NCBI GenBank assembly: GCA_018267615.1
Contig: JAFDYD010000003.1
Coordinates: forward strand, 1-64,000
DNA length: 64,000 nt
Origin: Bacteroidota bacterium
GTDB taxonomy: Bacteria > Bacteroidota > Bacteroidia > Chitinophagales > Chitinophagaceae
Reading direction: 5' to 3'
Positions 54,343 through 62,708 of the stretch are shown here, in pieces (position 1 is the first letter of the stretch; every line of letters starts with the position of its first letter). The notes under the pieces are model-generated. The model was given only the letters and a program-made list of their open reading frames with translations, had not been told where the DNA came from and did no database searches. A program made the position numbers and the translations under genes.

Positions 54343-55716
54343 ATGATGAACAACAAACAAACCATCGCTGAAATTCTTCAGCAACTCACTGAGCAGAACA
54401 CAGAAAAAGTTAAGCTTGCTGTTACTGATATTGATGGTGTGCTGAGAGGCAAAGTGATCAGTTTTGACAAGTTCCGGAGTATCGTGGAAAAGGGTTTTGG
54501 ATTTTGTGATGTGGTATTTGGATGGGATGCAGGCGATGTTGCGTATGATAACGCAAAAATTACAGGCTGGCATACTGGCTATCCCGATGCCCAAGCTGTT
54601 GTCGACATAGAAACTTTCAGGCAGGTGCCATGGGAAGACGGGCTCCCGTTTTTCCTGGCAGATTTTTCTGGTAATAAAGACGAGGGCTTGCCTGTTTGTC
54701 CGAGGAGTTTGCTAAAAAAAATTACCAGGCAAGCTAATTCCGAAGGCTTCATTCCTTCTTTTTCACAGGAGTTTGAATGGTTCAATTTTATCAATGATCC
54801 TGTTGCAACACAAGCGGGCAGTTTTAAAGGTCTGCAACCGATAACACATGGCATGTTTGGTTACTCTATATTAAGAGCATCACAGAAAGGCTCTTTCTTT
54901 CACGATCTGTTTGACATGTTGAAAAAATTCAACGTGCCATTGGAAGGCATTCACACTGAAACGGGTCCAGGCGTGTATGAAGCCGCAATTTTATATGCAG
55001 GAACACCTGAAGCCGCGGACAGAGCAGTGCTTTTCAAAAGTGGTGTAAAGGAAATTGCACATCGCCATGGGATTCTAGCTACGTTCATGGCTAAGTGCAG
55101 CGAAACATTACCCGGATGCAGCGGACATGTACATCAAAGTTTGTGGTCGAAAGACGGCAAACAGAATTTGTTTTACGATAAAAAAAATAAAACTGGTATC
55201 AGTGCAATGATGGAAAATTATATAGCGGGACAATTATATTGTCTTCCTCATATTTTACCAATGTATGCGCCAACGGTGAACAGTTATAAACGTTTGGTAG
55301 AAGGAGCCTGGGCGCCGACAACCATCACATGGGGAATAGATAACAGGACAACAGCATTAAGAGCATTACCTGGAAGCGCACAGTCAACCAGGCTGGAAAC
55401 AAGAGTTGTCGGATCAGATTCAAACCCCTACCTCGCGATGGCTGCGTGTCTTGCCTCAGGATTGTATGGTATCAGGAAAAAGTTGCCTTTGAAAATTGCG
55501 GCAACTATCGGTAATGGATATGCGGATAAAAAGAATGGATTGTTGCCGGCTAATTTGTGGGAATCATCACAGGCGATGAAACAATCCAGCGTTGCAAAAG
55601 AATTATTTGGTGAAACTTTTGTTGAACATTTTACCGGGACACGCGAATGGGAGTGGAGGCAGTTTTCAAAAATGGTTACTGATTGGGAATTGAAAAGATA
55701 TCTGGAGATAATTTAA
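54343..55716 (+). CDS. Glutamine-synthetase-family gamma-glutamyl-amine ligase
   Basis: 457 residues. It has the N-terminal beta-grasp (KLAVTDIDGVLRGKVIS) and the catalytic domain with the metal-site Glu pairs in SQEFEWFNF and HTETGPGVYEAA, the ATP-loop GCSGHVHQSLW, NSYKRLVEGAW and WGIDNRTTALR, and the C-terminal GSDSNPYLAMAACLASG. It lacks the Tyr-adenylylation region of housekeeping GlnA, and its length and neighbours fit the PuuA/IpuC/GlnA3-GlnA4 group. That group joins glutamate to an amine with ATP. It is first in a cassette with an alcohol dehydrogenase, a gamma-glutamyl hydrolase and an aldehyde dehydrogenase, which points to an amino alcohol as substrate (inference). ATG at 54346 is an equally possible start. 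Confidence 0.85.
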   Translation: MMNNKQTIAEILQQLTEQNTEKVKLAVTDIDGVLRGKVISFDKFRSIVEKGFGFCDVVFGWDAGDVAYDNAKITGWHTGYPDAQAVVDIETFRQVPWEDGLPFFLADFSGNKDEGLPVCPRSLLKKITRQANSEGFIPSFSQEFEWFNFINDPVATQAGSFKGLQPITHGMFGYSILRASQKGSFFHDLFDMLKKFNVPLEGIHTETGPGVYEAAILYAGTPEAADRAVLFKSGVKEIAHRHGILATFMAKCSETLPGCSGHVHQSLWSKDGKQNLFYDKKNKTGISAMMENYIAGQLYCLPHILPMYAPTVNSYKRLVEGAWAPTTITWGIDNRTTALRALPGSAQSTRLETRVVGSDSNPYLAMAACLASGLYGIRKKLPLKIAATIGNGYADKKNGLLPANLWESSQAMKQSSVAKELFGETFVEHFTGTREWEWRQFSKMVTDWELKRYLEII

Positions 55717-55800
55717 ACGCTAAACGCTCAATGCTAAACGCGGAACGCTAAACGCAGGTGCTGTGCGTTAAGCGTTAAGCATTATGCGTTCAGCGTTCAG
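55717..55800. repeat. Heptamer GCTAAAC / GCGTTTA foldback repeat, copy 3
   Basis: Units of ACGCTAA (to about 55757) followed by complementary GCGTTAA/GCGTTCA units to 55800, between the ligase and alcohol dehydrogenase genes. It is the same family as 5355-5509 and 23786-23873 but lies far outside the permease array. The in-frame ATG at 55784 lies in this repeat and is unlikely to be the start of the next gene. Confidence 0.8.
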
Positions 55801-55816
55801 CAAAAAACAAAAATTT

Positions 55817-56968
55817 ATGATCGACTTCAACGTAGTAAGACAATATAATTTTCCAACCATTGTCAGATTTGGAGCTGGAGCTATTAACGAGTTGCCGGGA
55901 TACCTGGTTACTAACGGTCTCGCCAGACCGCTGATTGTAACGGATCCGAATGTTGCGCAACTTGGTTTTTTAAAAAAGATAAAAGATGAACTTGCGGCGA
56001 AATCAATTTCTGTTGAGGTTTTTTCTGACATCCATAAGAACCCGGTTAAATCTGACGTGTTAAAAGGAGGTGACTTTTTTAAATCGACAAAAAGAGATTC
56101 AATTATTGGTATCGGCGGCGGAGCGGCGATGGATGTTGCAAGAGCAATTGCATTACGCATCAATCACCATAAAGATTTATTTGATTACGATGATCTGATC
56201 GGCGGCGATAAATATGTGACGGAAGAAGTGCCTCATTTTATCACCATACCCACTACCAGTGGAACCGGCAGTGAGGTCGGACGTAGTGCAATCATCGCCG
56301 AAGATGAAACGCATAAGAAAAGAATTCTTTTCTCTCCTAAATTACTTGCGAAAATTGTTTTTGCGGATCCCTTGCTGACGATGGATTTGCCTCCTTTTAT
56401 TACTGCTGCAACCGGGATGGATGCATTGACCCACAATATGGAGGCATATATTGCTAAAGGATTTCACCCGCTTTGTGAAGGCATCGCACTTGAAGGCATC
56501 GCGCTGATTAATGAATCGATTGCTGATGCAGTTAACAAACCGGATCTCGCTTCGAGAAGTAAAATGATGATTGCTTCATTAATGGGTGCAGTCGCATTTC
56601 AGAAGGGATTGGGTGTTGTACATTCGCTGGCACATCCTTTGTCTTCACTACTGGATACGCACCATGGATTGGCCAATGCAGTAAATTTGCCATACGGAAT
56701 GCGATTCAACGTTTCGGGGCAGGAAAAACAGTTTTCAAAAATGGCTCGTGTGCTGGAATTGAAAAATGAAGATGGAGAAGCAGTGGTACAACATTTATTT
56801 GAGTTGAATAAAAAAACAAATCTTCCGCTTCAGTTGAAAGGTATCGGTGTCAAGCCGGAACATATTGAAACGCTCGCCGATCTTGCCTTTGATGATTTCT
56901 GCCATCTGAATAATCCCAAACCGGTAACACGGGAAAACTTTAAACAACTCTATTTGGAGGCACTATAA
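55817..56968 (+). CDS. Iron-containing (group III) alcohol dehydrogenase
   Basis: 383 residues from the ATG at 55817 (MIDFNVVRQYNFPTIVRFG); the earlier ATG at 55784 lies in a repeat. The Rossmann-like N-terminal domain has the NAD-binding GIGGGAAMDVARAI. The C-terminal helical domain carries the metal ligands: Asp and His in GMDALTHNMEAYI, His in HSLAHPLSS and His in THHGLANAV. It oxidises a primary alcohol to an aldehyde with NAD(P). It lies between the gamma-glutamyl ligase and the gamma-glutamyl hydrolase. The likely substrate is a gamma-glutamylated amino alcohol, for example gamma-glutamylethanolamide (inference). The gap to the next gene is 6 bp, so the two are translationally linked. 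Confidence 0.9.
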   Translation: MIDFNVVRQYNFPTIVRFGAGAINELPGYLVTNGLARPLIVTDPNVAQLGFLKKIKDELAAKSISVEVFSDIHKNPVKSDVLKGGDFFKSTKRDSIIGIGGGAAMDVARAIALRINHHKDLFDYDDLIGGDKYVTEEVPHFITIPTTSGTGSEVGRSAIIAEDETHKKRILFSPKLLAKIVFADPLLTMDLPPFITAATGMDALTHNMEAYIAKGFHPLCEGIALEGIALINESIADAVNKPDLASRSKMMIASLMGAVAFQKGLGVVHSLAHPLSSLLDTHHGLANAVNLPYGMRFNVSGQEKQFSKMARVLELKNEDGEAVVQHLFELNKKTNLPLQLKGIGVKPEHIETLADLAFDDFCHLNNPKPVTRENFKQLYLEAL

Positions 56969-56974
56969 TTTTTT

Positions 56975-57679
56975 ATGAAAAAAAAGATTGGGATCAGTTA
57001 TAGCAGAACCAATTTCTCTTATTACTGGGAATGGTTTGCTCCTGAAGAATCGGCCAATACATTGGATCGGGTTAAACTTTCTTTCGAAGAAAATAATTTA
57101 GCAGATATTAAAAACTGTGATGGATTTATTATAACCGGTGGTGTTGATATCAATCCTGATTTATACAATGGTGCCCGCGATTATGATGGAAAGCCAACAG
57201 ATGGATTTCAACCTGATCGCGATAGTTTCGAAAAAAAAATTTTTGAATACGCGCAAGAGAATAAATTGCCGGTGTTTGGAATTTGCAGGGGATTTCAATT
57301 GGTGAATGTGTTGCTCGGAGGTAAGTTGATACAGGATTTGGGGATACCAGGAAATAAAATTCATTGTAAAGTGGAGCAGGATAAGCAACATGAGGTTATT
57401 GTTGAGAAAAACACATTGTTGCACGATATTACAGGAGTGGATCATGGAAAGGTGAACAGCGCACATCACCAGGCAATAGATAAATTAGGCAACGGACTTG
57501 CAGTAAACGCGCGTTCGGCAGATGGCGTAATAGAAGGATTTGAATGGGCGGATCATCCAGACAAGCCATTTCTTCTTTGTGTTCAATGGCATCCGGAAAG
57601 GATGTTTAGAATGCAACTTGAAAATTCTCCATTGTCTAAAAATATTAAGGAACGGTTTATTGAAGAATTACTGAAATAG
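56975..57679 (+). CDS. Class I glutamine-amidotransferase-like gamma-glutamyl hydrolase (PuuD-like, peptidase C26)
   Basis: 234 residues. The nucleophile is Cys 104 in FGICRGFQLVNV, with His 206 and Glu 208 in QWHPERM, the complete triad. GGVDINPDLY (56-65) is typical of the PuuD/gamma-glutamyl-GABA hydrolase group. It cuts the gamma-glutamyl bond to return glutamate and release the product amino acid. It is encoded 6 bp after the alcohol dehydrogenase and 51 bp before the aldehyde dehydrogenase, so it probably acts last, after both oxidations. Confidence 0.88.
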   Translation: MKKKIGISYSRTNFSYYWEWFAPEESANTLDRVKLSFEENNLADIKNCDGFIITGGVDINPDLYNGARDYDGKPTDGFQPDRDSFEKKIFEYAQENKLPVFGICRGFQLVNVLLGGKLIQDLGIPGNKIHCKVEQDKQHEVIVEKNTLLHDITGVDHGKVNSAHHQAIDKLGNGLAVNARSADGVIEGFEWADHPDKPFLLCVQWHPERMFRMQLENSPLSKNIKERFIEELLK

Positions 57680-57730
57680 AGATTGGAAAATCTTAGTCTT
57701 TCAAACGATAACTAAAAAGAAAATTTCAAA

Positions 57731-59092
57731 ATGCATATTATCAATCCGGCAACAGAAGAGTTGATCCAGGAAATCGCGGAAGATGATTTTCAAAAAGTGA
57801 AAGGGAAATTCGAGATTTTAAAAAAAGGGCAGCCACAATGGGCTGCTGTTCCCGTTGAAAAAAGAATCGCCTGTATTAAACGATTTCATGCTTTGCTGGA
57901 AGAGCAAAAAAAGGATCTTGCAGAAACTCTTACGCGGGAAATGGGAAAACCATTGCAGCAGTCTTACAACGAATTGAATGGAGCTCGTGCCCGTGTACAA
58001 TATTTTATTGATAACTCAGCAAAATATCTTGCAGAGGAATGGGTAGTTACGGAAGGCGCCACGCGCGAAAAAATTGTTTACGATCCGTTGGGAGTTGTCG
58101 CAAATATTTCCGCATGGAATTATCCTTATCTCGTAGGAATGAATGTGATCATCCCGGCGCTGATTGCGGGGAACGCAGTTTGTTATAAACCTTCTGAATA
58201 TACGATTCTAACGGGTATGCATATCGCAAGAATGCTATACGAATCAGGAGTGCCAGAAGCATGTTTTCAAACAGTAATCGGGAAAGGGGCGGTGGGAGAA
58301 TATTTATTGCAGCTTCCTTTCGACGGATATTTTTTTACAGGAAGTTACAAGACCGGAAAATACATCGCCGAAAAAATCGCATCGAAATTAGTGCCCAGTC
58401 AGTTTGAACTTGGAGGAAAAGATCCGCTCTATGTAATGGATGATGTAGAGGATATCGATAAAACTGCGGCTGCGGCGTTGGAAGGAGTTGTGTATAATAA
58501 TGGGCAGAGTTGCTGCGCGGTAGAAAGAATTTACGTGCATGAAAAAATTTATGATCGTTTTGTTTCTTCTTATGTTGAGCAATCAAAAAAACTAAAGATT
58601 GGCTCGCCAATGGAGCCAGTCGATATTGGTCCATTGAGCAGAAAGGAGCAGGTACAATTTTTGCTCTCGCAAATTAAGGATGCAACAGACAAAGGCGCTG
58701 TTTTACTTGCAGGAGGAAAAAAATCAGATCGTGCCGGCTACTATATTGAACCGACTGTGTTGGCAAACGTGAATCATCAAATGAAATTGATGACGGAAGA
58801 ATCTTTTGGTCCGGTAGTGGGCATACAAAAAGTTGCAAGTGATGATGAAGCTGTGCAACTGATGTTGGATACCGAGTATGGATTAACTGCCGCCGTTTAT
58901 TCGAAAGATTTTGATCGTGCGGATGCTGTAATGCGGAAAATGAATGTGGGCACTGTGTATTGGAATTGCTGCGATCGTGTAAGTGCCGCGTTGCCATGGT
59001 CGGGTAGAAAAAATTCCGGTTTAGGAACAACTTTATCTTACCAGGGTATCAGGGCATTTGTTCAACCCAAAGCGTATCATATCAGGGGATAA
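57731..59092 (+). CDS. Aldehyde dehydrogenase (NAD(P)-dependent)
   Basis: 453 residues, in the short ALDH group like succinate-semialdehyde dehydrogenases. Asn 130 is in SAWNYPYLVG, the general base Glu 226 in FELGGKDP, and the catalytic Cys 261 in NNGQSCCAVE, with an adjacent second Cys. The fold ends with LPWSGRKNSGLG. It oxidises the aldehyde made by the iron alcohol dehydrogenase to a carboxylate. In the proposed order the product would be a gamma-glutamyl amino acid such as gamma-glutamylglycine (inference). It is the last gene of the cassette; the following 267 bp hold no clear terminator. Confidence 0.9.
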   Translation: MHIINPATEELIQEIAEDDFQKVKGKFEILKKGQPQWAAVPVEKRIACIKRFHALLEEQKKDLAETLTREMGKPLQQSYNELNGARARVQYFIDNSAKYLAEEWVVTEGATREKIVYDPLGVVANISAWNYPYLVGMNVIIPALIAGNAVCYKPSEYTILTGMHIARMLYESGVPEACFQTVIGKGAVGEYLLQLPFDGYFFTGSYKTGKYIAEKIASKLVPSQFELGGKDPLYVMDDVEDIDKTAAAALEGVVYNNGQSCCAVERIYVHEKIYDRFVSSYVEQSKKLKIGSPMEPVDIGPLSRKEQVQFLLSQIKDATDKGAVLLAGGKKSDRAGYYIEPTVLANVNHQMKLMTEESFGPVVGIQKVASDDEAVQLMLDTEYGLTAAVYSKDFDRADAVMRKMNVGTVYWNCCDRVSAALPWSGRKNSGLGTTLSYQGIRAFVQPKAYHIRG

Positions 59093-59359
59093 AAATTTGA
59101 GATTGCGCCTATGAAAACTGACTTTTTTTTATCCCGGACTTGTTTGTTTTTGCACAAGTTTTGCACACTCTGTTAATATCTCGGAATCTGTTCATTACTA
59201 ATAAGTTTTTATCACTACATTGCTCGCAAAATCCCATCCACTTAAAGCCATTCAGCTTTTGTAGAAAAAGTTTCTGTTACCCTTTAGATTAAAATTAAGT
59301 AATAATCATTTTTATCATCAAGCCAATTGATGCAGCAGATCGTTTTTAATTTCTAGATT

Positions 59360-60664
59360 ATGAAAAAATTTTACTTAGCGGTATCGTTATTCCTTTCTGG
59401 TTTTTTTTGTGTTAATGTAGCTTATGCTCAACCACCTTATACTGCAGCAGAAACTTATGAAACGGTAGCCGCGGGTGGAATATTATCAGATGTAAATACG
59501 TGGGTAGGATTGAAGCAGCCGAATTTGGCCACTGCATGCACGCATTGTCAAATCATTTTACATGGAGACGTGACCCTGGATGTCAAAGCGTATCTCAATG
59601 GTGGTAGTACAGTTATTCTTACTGGAAATAGCGGAGCTAATCCGACTGTTTTACATCTGGACTATTGGGCCATTTTGGATGCCGGTTCTACTTTGAGTAT
59701 GTTTCAGAACGCAGTTTTATATGTTGATGATGAACTGGATTTAACACAGGGATCAACTATATCAATGGTTTCTTCTGCATTTGCTGACGCTACCGGATTT
59801 ACCAGCGTTCACGTTCCTGTTGGACCACTGACTCCGGCTTTTGGCCCCGGCATTTACTATCTAATAAATCCGCCGAGTTACGCTATCGGAACTTGGGATA
59901 TGGTTTTGAATTTAAATGGATATGGTGATCCAACGGTAGGTCCTCCCGTTACTCCTCCTGGAGCTGGAACAGATCGCTTTTTCGATCCTTATATAATTAA
60001 TTGCACACCTGGTCCAAGTCCGGCACAATGCGCATCCGGTGTGGTGTATGGCCCTGCTACCAGCGGCTTTGATGCCGTACACAATATTTTCTCATTTGCG
60101 CAGGGTAGTACCTTACCTGTTACGCTTACTCAATTTGCAGCTTCGAGAAATGATGATGGAACTGTAAAATTGATATGGTCAACTTCAGAGGAAGAAAACG
60201 CTTCTCATTTTGAAGTGGAAAGATCTGCTGATGTTTCAAGCGGCTTCGCATCTATCGGTACTGTAAAAGCGAAAGGATTTTCGTCCATTGCAACAGATTA
60301 CTCTTACAATGACCTTTCCGCACCTACTGGCACTGTTTACTACAGATTGAAAATGGTGGACCTCGATGGAAAATTCCAATATACAAAGGTGATTTCCGTT
60401 TCCGGAGATTCAAAAAGTGATGCTCTTGTTGTTTATAACAACCCATTCACTGATATGATCAGGATAAAGGTTAATACAAACAGTGTTGATGATCTTTCAC
60501 TAACGGTAACGGATATGCTCGGTAAGGTTTATTGGAACCAATCTATCAAAGCAAAATCAGGAGATAACTTTATTAATATAAATCCTGGAGGCGCTGCGGG
60601 TGTGTATATGTTGCATATCGAAGGTAGAGGATATGACAGGATAGTAAAATTGGTTAAACAATAA
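59360..60664 (+). CDS. Secreted protein with T9SS type A C-terminal sorting domain
   Basis: 434 residues. Signal peptide about 1-23 (LSGFFCVNVAYAQ). The N-terminal half has no catalytic motif I recognise; it contains many short Gly, Thr and Pro stretches (ILHGDVTLDV, GGSTVILTG) in the style of a beta-helix or lectin-like fold. The middle part (TLTQFAASRNDDGTVKLIWS to VDLDGKFQYTKV) is fibronectin-like. The last 75 residues (VVYNNPFTDMIRIKV ... GVYMLHIEGRGYDRIVKLV) are the T9SS sorting domain, so the protein is moved across the outer membrane and then processed or anchored at the surface. Single gene with its own terminator. Confidence 0.85.
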   Translation: MKKFYLAVSLFLSGFFCVNVAYAQPPYTAAETYETVAAGGILSDVNTWVGLKQPNLATACTHCQIILHGDVTLDVKAYLNGGSTVILTGNSGANPTVLHLDYWAILDAGSTLSMFQNAVLYVDDELDLTQGSTISMVSSAFADATGFTSVHVPVGPLTPAFGPGIYYLINPPSYAIGTWDMVLNLNGYGDPTVGPPVTPPGAGTDRFFDPYIINCTPGPSPAQCASGVVYGPATSGFDAVHNIFSFAQGSTLPVTLTQFAASRNDDGTVKLIWSTSEEENASHFEVERSADVSSGFASIGTVKAKGFSSIATDYSYNDLSAPTGTVYYRLKMVDLDGKFQYTKVISVSGDSKSDALVVYNNPFTDMIRIKVNTNSVDDLSLTVTDMLGKVYWNQSIKAKSGDNFININPGGAAGVYMLHIEGRGYDRIVKLVKQ

Positions 60665-60686
60665 GAAGCATATAAAATAATTTTAC

Positions 60687-60736
60687 TGCCACAGTTCATC
60701 GCTGCAATATGCAGCTTGTACTGTGGCAATTTTTTT
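60687..60736 (+). terminator. Intrinsic terminator after the T9SS protein gene
   Basis: TGCCACAGT pairs with ACTGTGGCA, with an inner GCTGCA-ATA-TGCAGC stem, followed by seven T (60730-60736). It starts 22 bp after the stop and ends 26 bp before the next gene, so the HAD gene needs its own start signal. Confidence 0.88.
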
Positions 60737-60761
60737 ATAAAAAGAATCGTAGCCAGTTTTT

Positions 60762-61430
60762 TTGATGAGTCAAAAACCAAAGGCTTTTATTTTCGATCTC
60801 AACGGAACCATGATTGATGATATGGAATATCATATTCGTGCGTGGCATTATCTTGTCAATAATGAACTTGGAGGAAAACTGGATTATCAGCAGGTAAAAA
60901 AAGAGATGTACGGAAAAAATTCGGAGGTATTAATGAGAATTTTTGGTGAAGGCCGGTTCACACAGCAGGAAATGGATCGTCTTTCTGTCGATAAGGAAAA
61001 AGGATATCAAAAAGAATATAGGCCACATCTGAAATTAATTGATGGATTGCATCTTTTCCTCGAACGTGCATATCAACACCAAATATTAATGGGTATTGGA
61101 TCCGCGGCAATAACATTTAATATCGATTTTGTGTTGGACAACCTGGATCTTCGCCATTATTTCAAAGCCATCGTAAGTGCAGATGATGTGCAGCGCAGTA
61201 AACCCGATCCGGAAACCTATCTCGAAGCGGCTGCAATATTAAAAGTGGAGCCGGCATCTTGCATTGTTTTTGAAGATGCGCCCAAAGGCGTTGAGGCTGC
61301 TGCAAATGCCAACATGAAATGCATTGTTATCACAACCATGCATACAAAAGATGAATTCGCGGACTTCAATAATATTATTCACTTTATCCAGGATTATTCT
61401 GACTCGTTTTTGAATCAGTTTTTCCAATAG
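60762..61430 (+). CDS. HAD-superfamily phosphatase / beta-phosphoglucomutase-like protein
   Basis: 222 residues. Motif I is FIFDLNGTMIDD with nucleophile Asp 11; the second acidic position, normally Asp, is Asn 13. An alpha-helical cap (about 20-85), motif II Ser in GIGSAAITF, the motif III Lys in RSKPDPETYL, and the motif IV acidic residue in IVFEDAPKGVEAA follow. It is the usual size for subfamily IA phosphatases and sugar-phosphate mutases. The Asn change may lower acid-base catalysis; I recall FDLNGT forms in other Bacteroidota HAD proteins, so this may be a natural variant. The start at 60762 follows the terminator closely; a second Met is not nearby. Substrate unknown. Confidence 0.85.
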   Translation: MMSQKPKAFIFDLNGTMIDDMEYHIRAWHYLVNNELGGKLDYQQVKKEMYGKNSEVLMRIFGEGRFTQQEMDRLSVDKEKGYQKEYRPHLKLIDGLHLFLERAYQHQILMGIGSAAITFNIDFVLDNLDLRHYFKAIVSADDVQRSKPDPETYLEAAAILKVEPASCIVFEDAPKGVEAAANANMKCIVITTMHTKDEFADFNNIIHFIQDYSDSFLNQFFQ

Positions 61431-61620
61431 GAACACCTGATTTATATAGAGCAAATCCACTCGGCAAAAGCATCGTTTTACCTAATAAAATCTCTCATAT
61501 TTCAAAGCTTTTGGGGATAAAAAACCGCTTTTTTTGGCTTTTGGAATGGCAATCCCACGGTCGGAAAAATATACGAGTTTGGCACTTCCTAAGTCGCTTA
61601 TAATCAGTGTTGCCGCATTT

Positions 61621-61636
61621 TGGTACAGCCGTTGCC
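61621..61636 (+). promoter_or_regulatory. Good sigma-54 promoter match upstream of the flavin split-barrel gene
   Basis: TGGTACAGCCGTTGCC has the GG and GC pairs separated by exactly 10 bp, as the -24/-12 consensus TGGCAC-N5-TTGC requires. Its end is 27 bp before the ATG at 61664. It is the only canonical-spacing sigma-54 site noticed in the window. Confidence 0.55.
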
Positions 61637-61663
61637 CTTCTTAAGCGCATAAATAACTGAGAT

Positions 61664-62194
61664 ATGATAACACTACCAATAAAATTCCTTCAGAAAAAAA
61701 TTCAGGAATTGCAAAGCGCCTTGTTCCTTACAGACAGCGATTCATTGGTTAAAATGCCGACGCATGTTATTTCATCGGCTGAAGCGGATGATGCCGGAAA
61801 TATCTGGTTTATTATTCCAAAGCCTTCGCAACATGTGAATGCATTTGATGAAACGTTTTCAGCGAAGCTGGATTTCTTCAAAAAAGGCAAAGGTTTTTAT
61901 TTGAAGGTCCAGGGAAATGCAACAATTGTTGCGAATAAAAAAGAAATAGAATCGGTGGCTGGCATTTCTGATGATATGAAGTCGAAAATGGATGAGCAAA
62001 CCGTTGTGGCTATTAAGGTGAAAGTACAAACTGCGGATTATTTTGAAAATCTGCCAAGGCCTTCATCAACAAACTGGATATTGAGTGGAACAACTCATTT
62101 GTATAACTGGCTTTTTAATTCCAGGTATGATTATAAAAACCCACAATTGATGATGATACCAATCAGTATTGATTCTAATATGCGAAAGTTCTAA
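61664..62194 (+). CDS. Pyridoxamine 5'-phosphate oxidase-like flavin-binding split-barrel protein
   Basis: 176 residues. The arrangement DDAGNIWFIIPKPSQHVNAF near 45-65, followed by KGKGFYLKVQGNATIV, matches the general-stress/PNPOx-like split barrels that bind FMN, F420 or haem. The C-terminal NWLFNSRYDYKNPQLMMIPI is unlike PdxH, and the PdxH substrate-binding residues are not recognisable, so vitamin B6 synthesis is not claimed. Single gene with a strong terminator 24 bp after the stop and a sigma-54-like promoter just upstream. Confidence 0.7.
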   Translation: MITLPIKFLQKKIQELQSALFLTDSDSLVKMPTHVISSAEADDAGNIWFIIPKPSQHVNAFDETFSAKLDFFKKGKGFYLKVQGNATIVANKKEIESVAGISDDMKSKMDEQTVVAIKVKVQTADYFENLPRPSSTNWILSGTTHLYNWLFNSRYDYKNPQLMMIPISIDSNMRKF

Positions 62195-62218
62195 AAAGGA
62201 TGGTGGACATAAAATAAA

Positions 62219-62257
62219 AGCAACAGAAATCGTTGAGAATTCTGTTGCTATTTTTTT
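62219..62257 (+). terminator. Intrinsic terminator after the flavin split-barrel gene
   Basis: AGCAACAGAA pairs with TTCTGTTGCT (10 bp, perfect), followed by A and seven T (62251-62257). Confidence 0.9.
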
Positions 62258-62288
62258 GTCAGGGGATATCGAAAATAAATCATCAAAA

Positions 62289-62465
62289 TTAACTTAGTGT
62301 GATTTTTCTGTTACTCAAAATATTCACACAAAAAATAATCGAAAGAATAGCTGTCAATGTAAGTAATGCAGAAACATTATAATGAAAATGCATAAAAAGT
62401 CTGCAACTTGCGATTCCTGTAATGGTGATTAAAATGACCATTAACAAAGTAAATAACGTTTTCAT
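62289..62465 (-). CDS. Small two-helix membrane protein (58 residues)
   Basis: On the minus strand an ATG at 62465 opens a 58-residue frame: MKTLFTLLMVILITITGIAS, a short CRLFMHFHYNVS stretch, a second hydrophobic segment (ALLTLTAILSIIFCVNIL) and a basic tail (SNRKITLS). Two membrane helices with a positive C-terminus look like a genuine small inner-membrane protein. It sits alone between a plus-strand terminator and a plus-strand gene. I recognise no family, and the ORF could still be chance in AT-rich DNA. The rest of the 62195-62708 gap shows no other gene. Confidence 0.5.
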   Translation of the reverse strand: MKTLFTLLMVILITITGIASCRLFMHFHYNVSALLTLTAILSIIFCVNILSNRKITLS

Positions 62466-62708
62466 TTTTTGATGTTTTTAAGATTTATAATTTATACCAT
62501 TCAGCTGGTACATATGTAAGACCTTATACATGCCCGTAAGTTTATTAAAGAAAACTTAAAACAGGGAGGCTTGATTTTAAACCTTTTATAAGAGTATTTT
62601 TCACACATTTCGCGACACCGCCTTTAGGAAAGCGCAAAAGAATTATGAGGAAATAATTTTGTAGCATTGTGCCTCTTTTTTATTGGGTGATCAAGAAAAA
62701 AAATCAGG

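Noticed and set aside
55784..55816. Upstream ATG for the iron alcohol dehydrogenase
   Set aside because: It lies in the GCGTTCA repeat, and the family N-terminus starts naturally at 55817.
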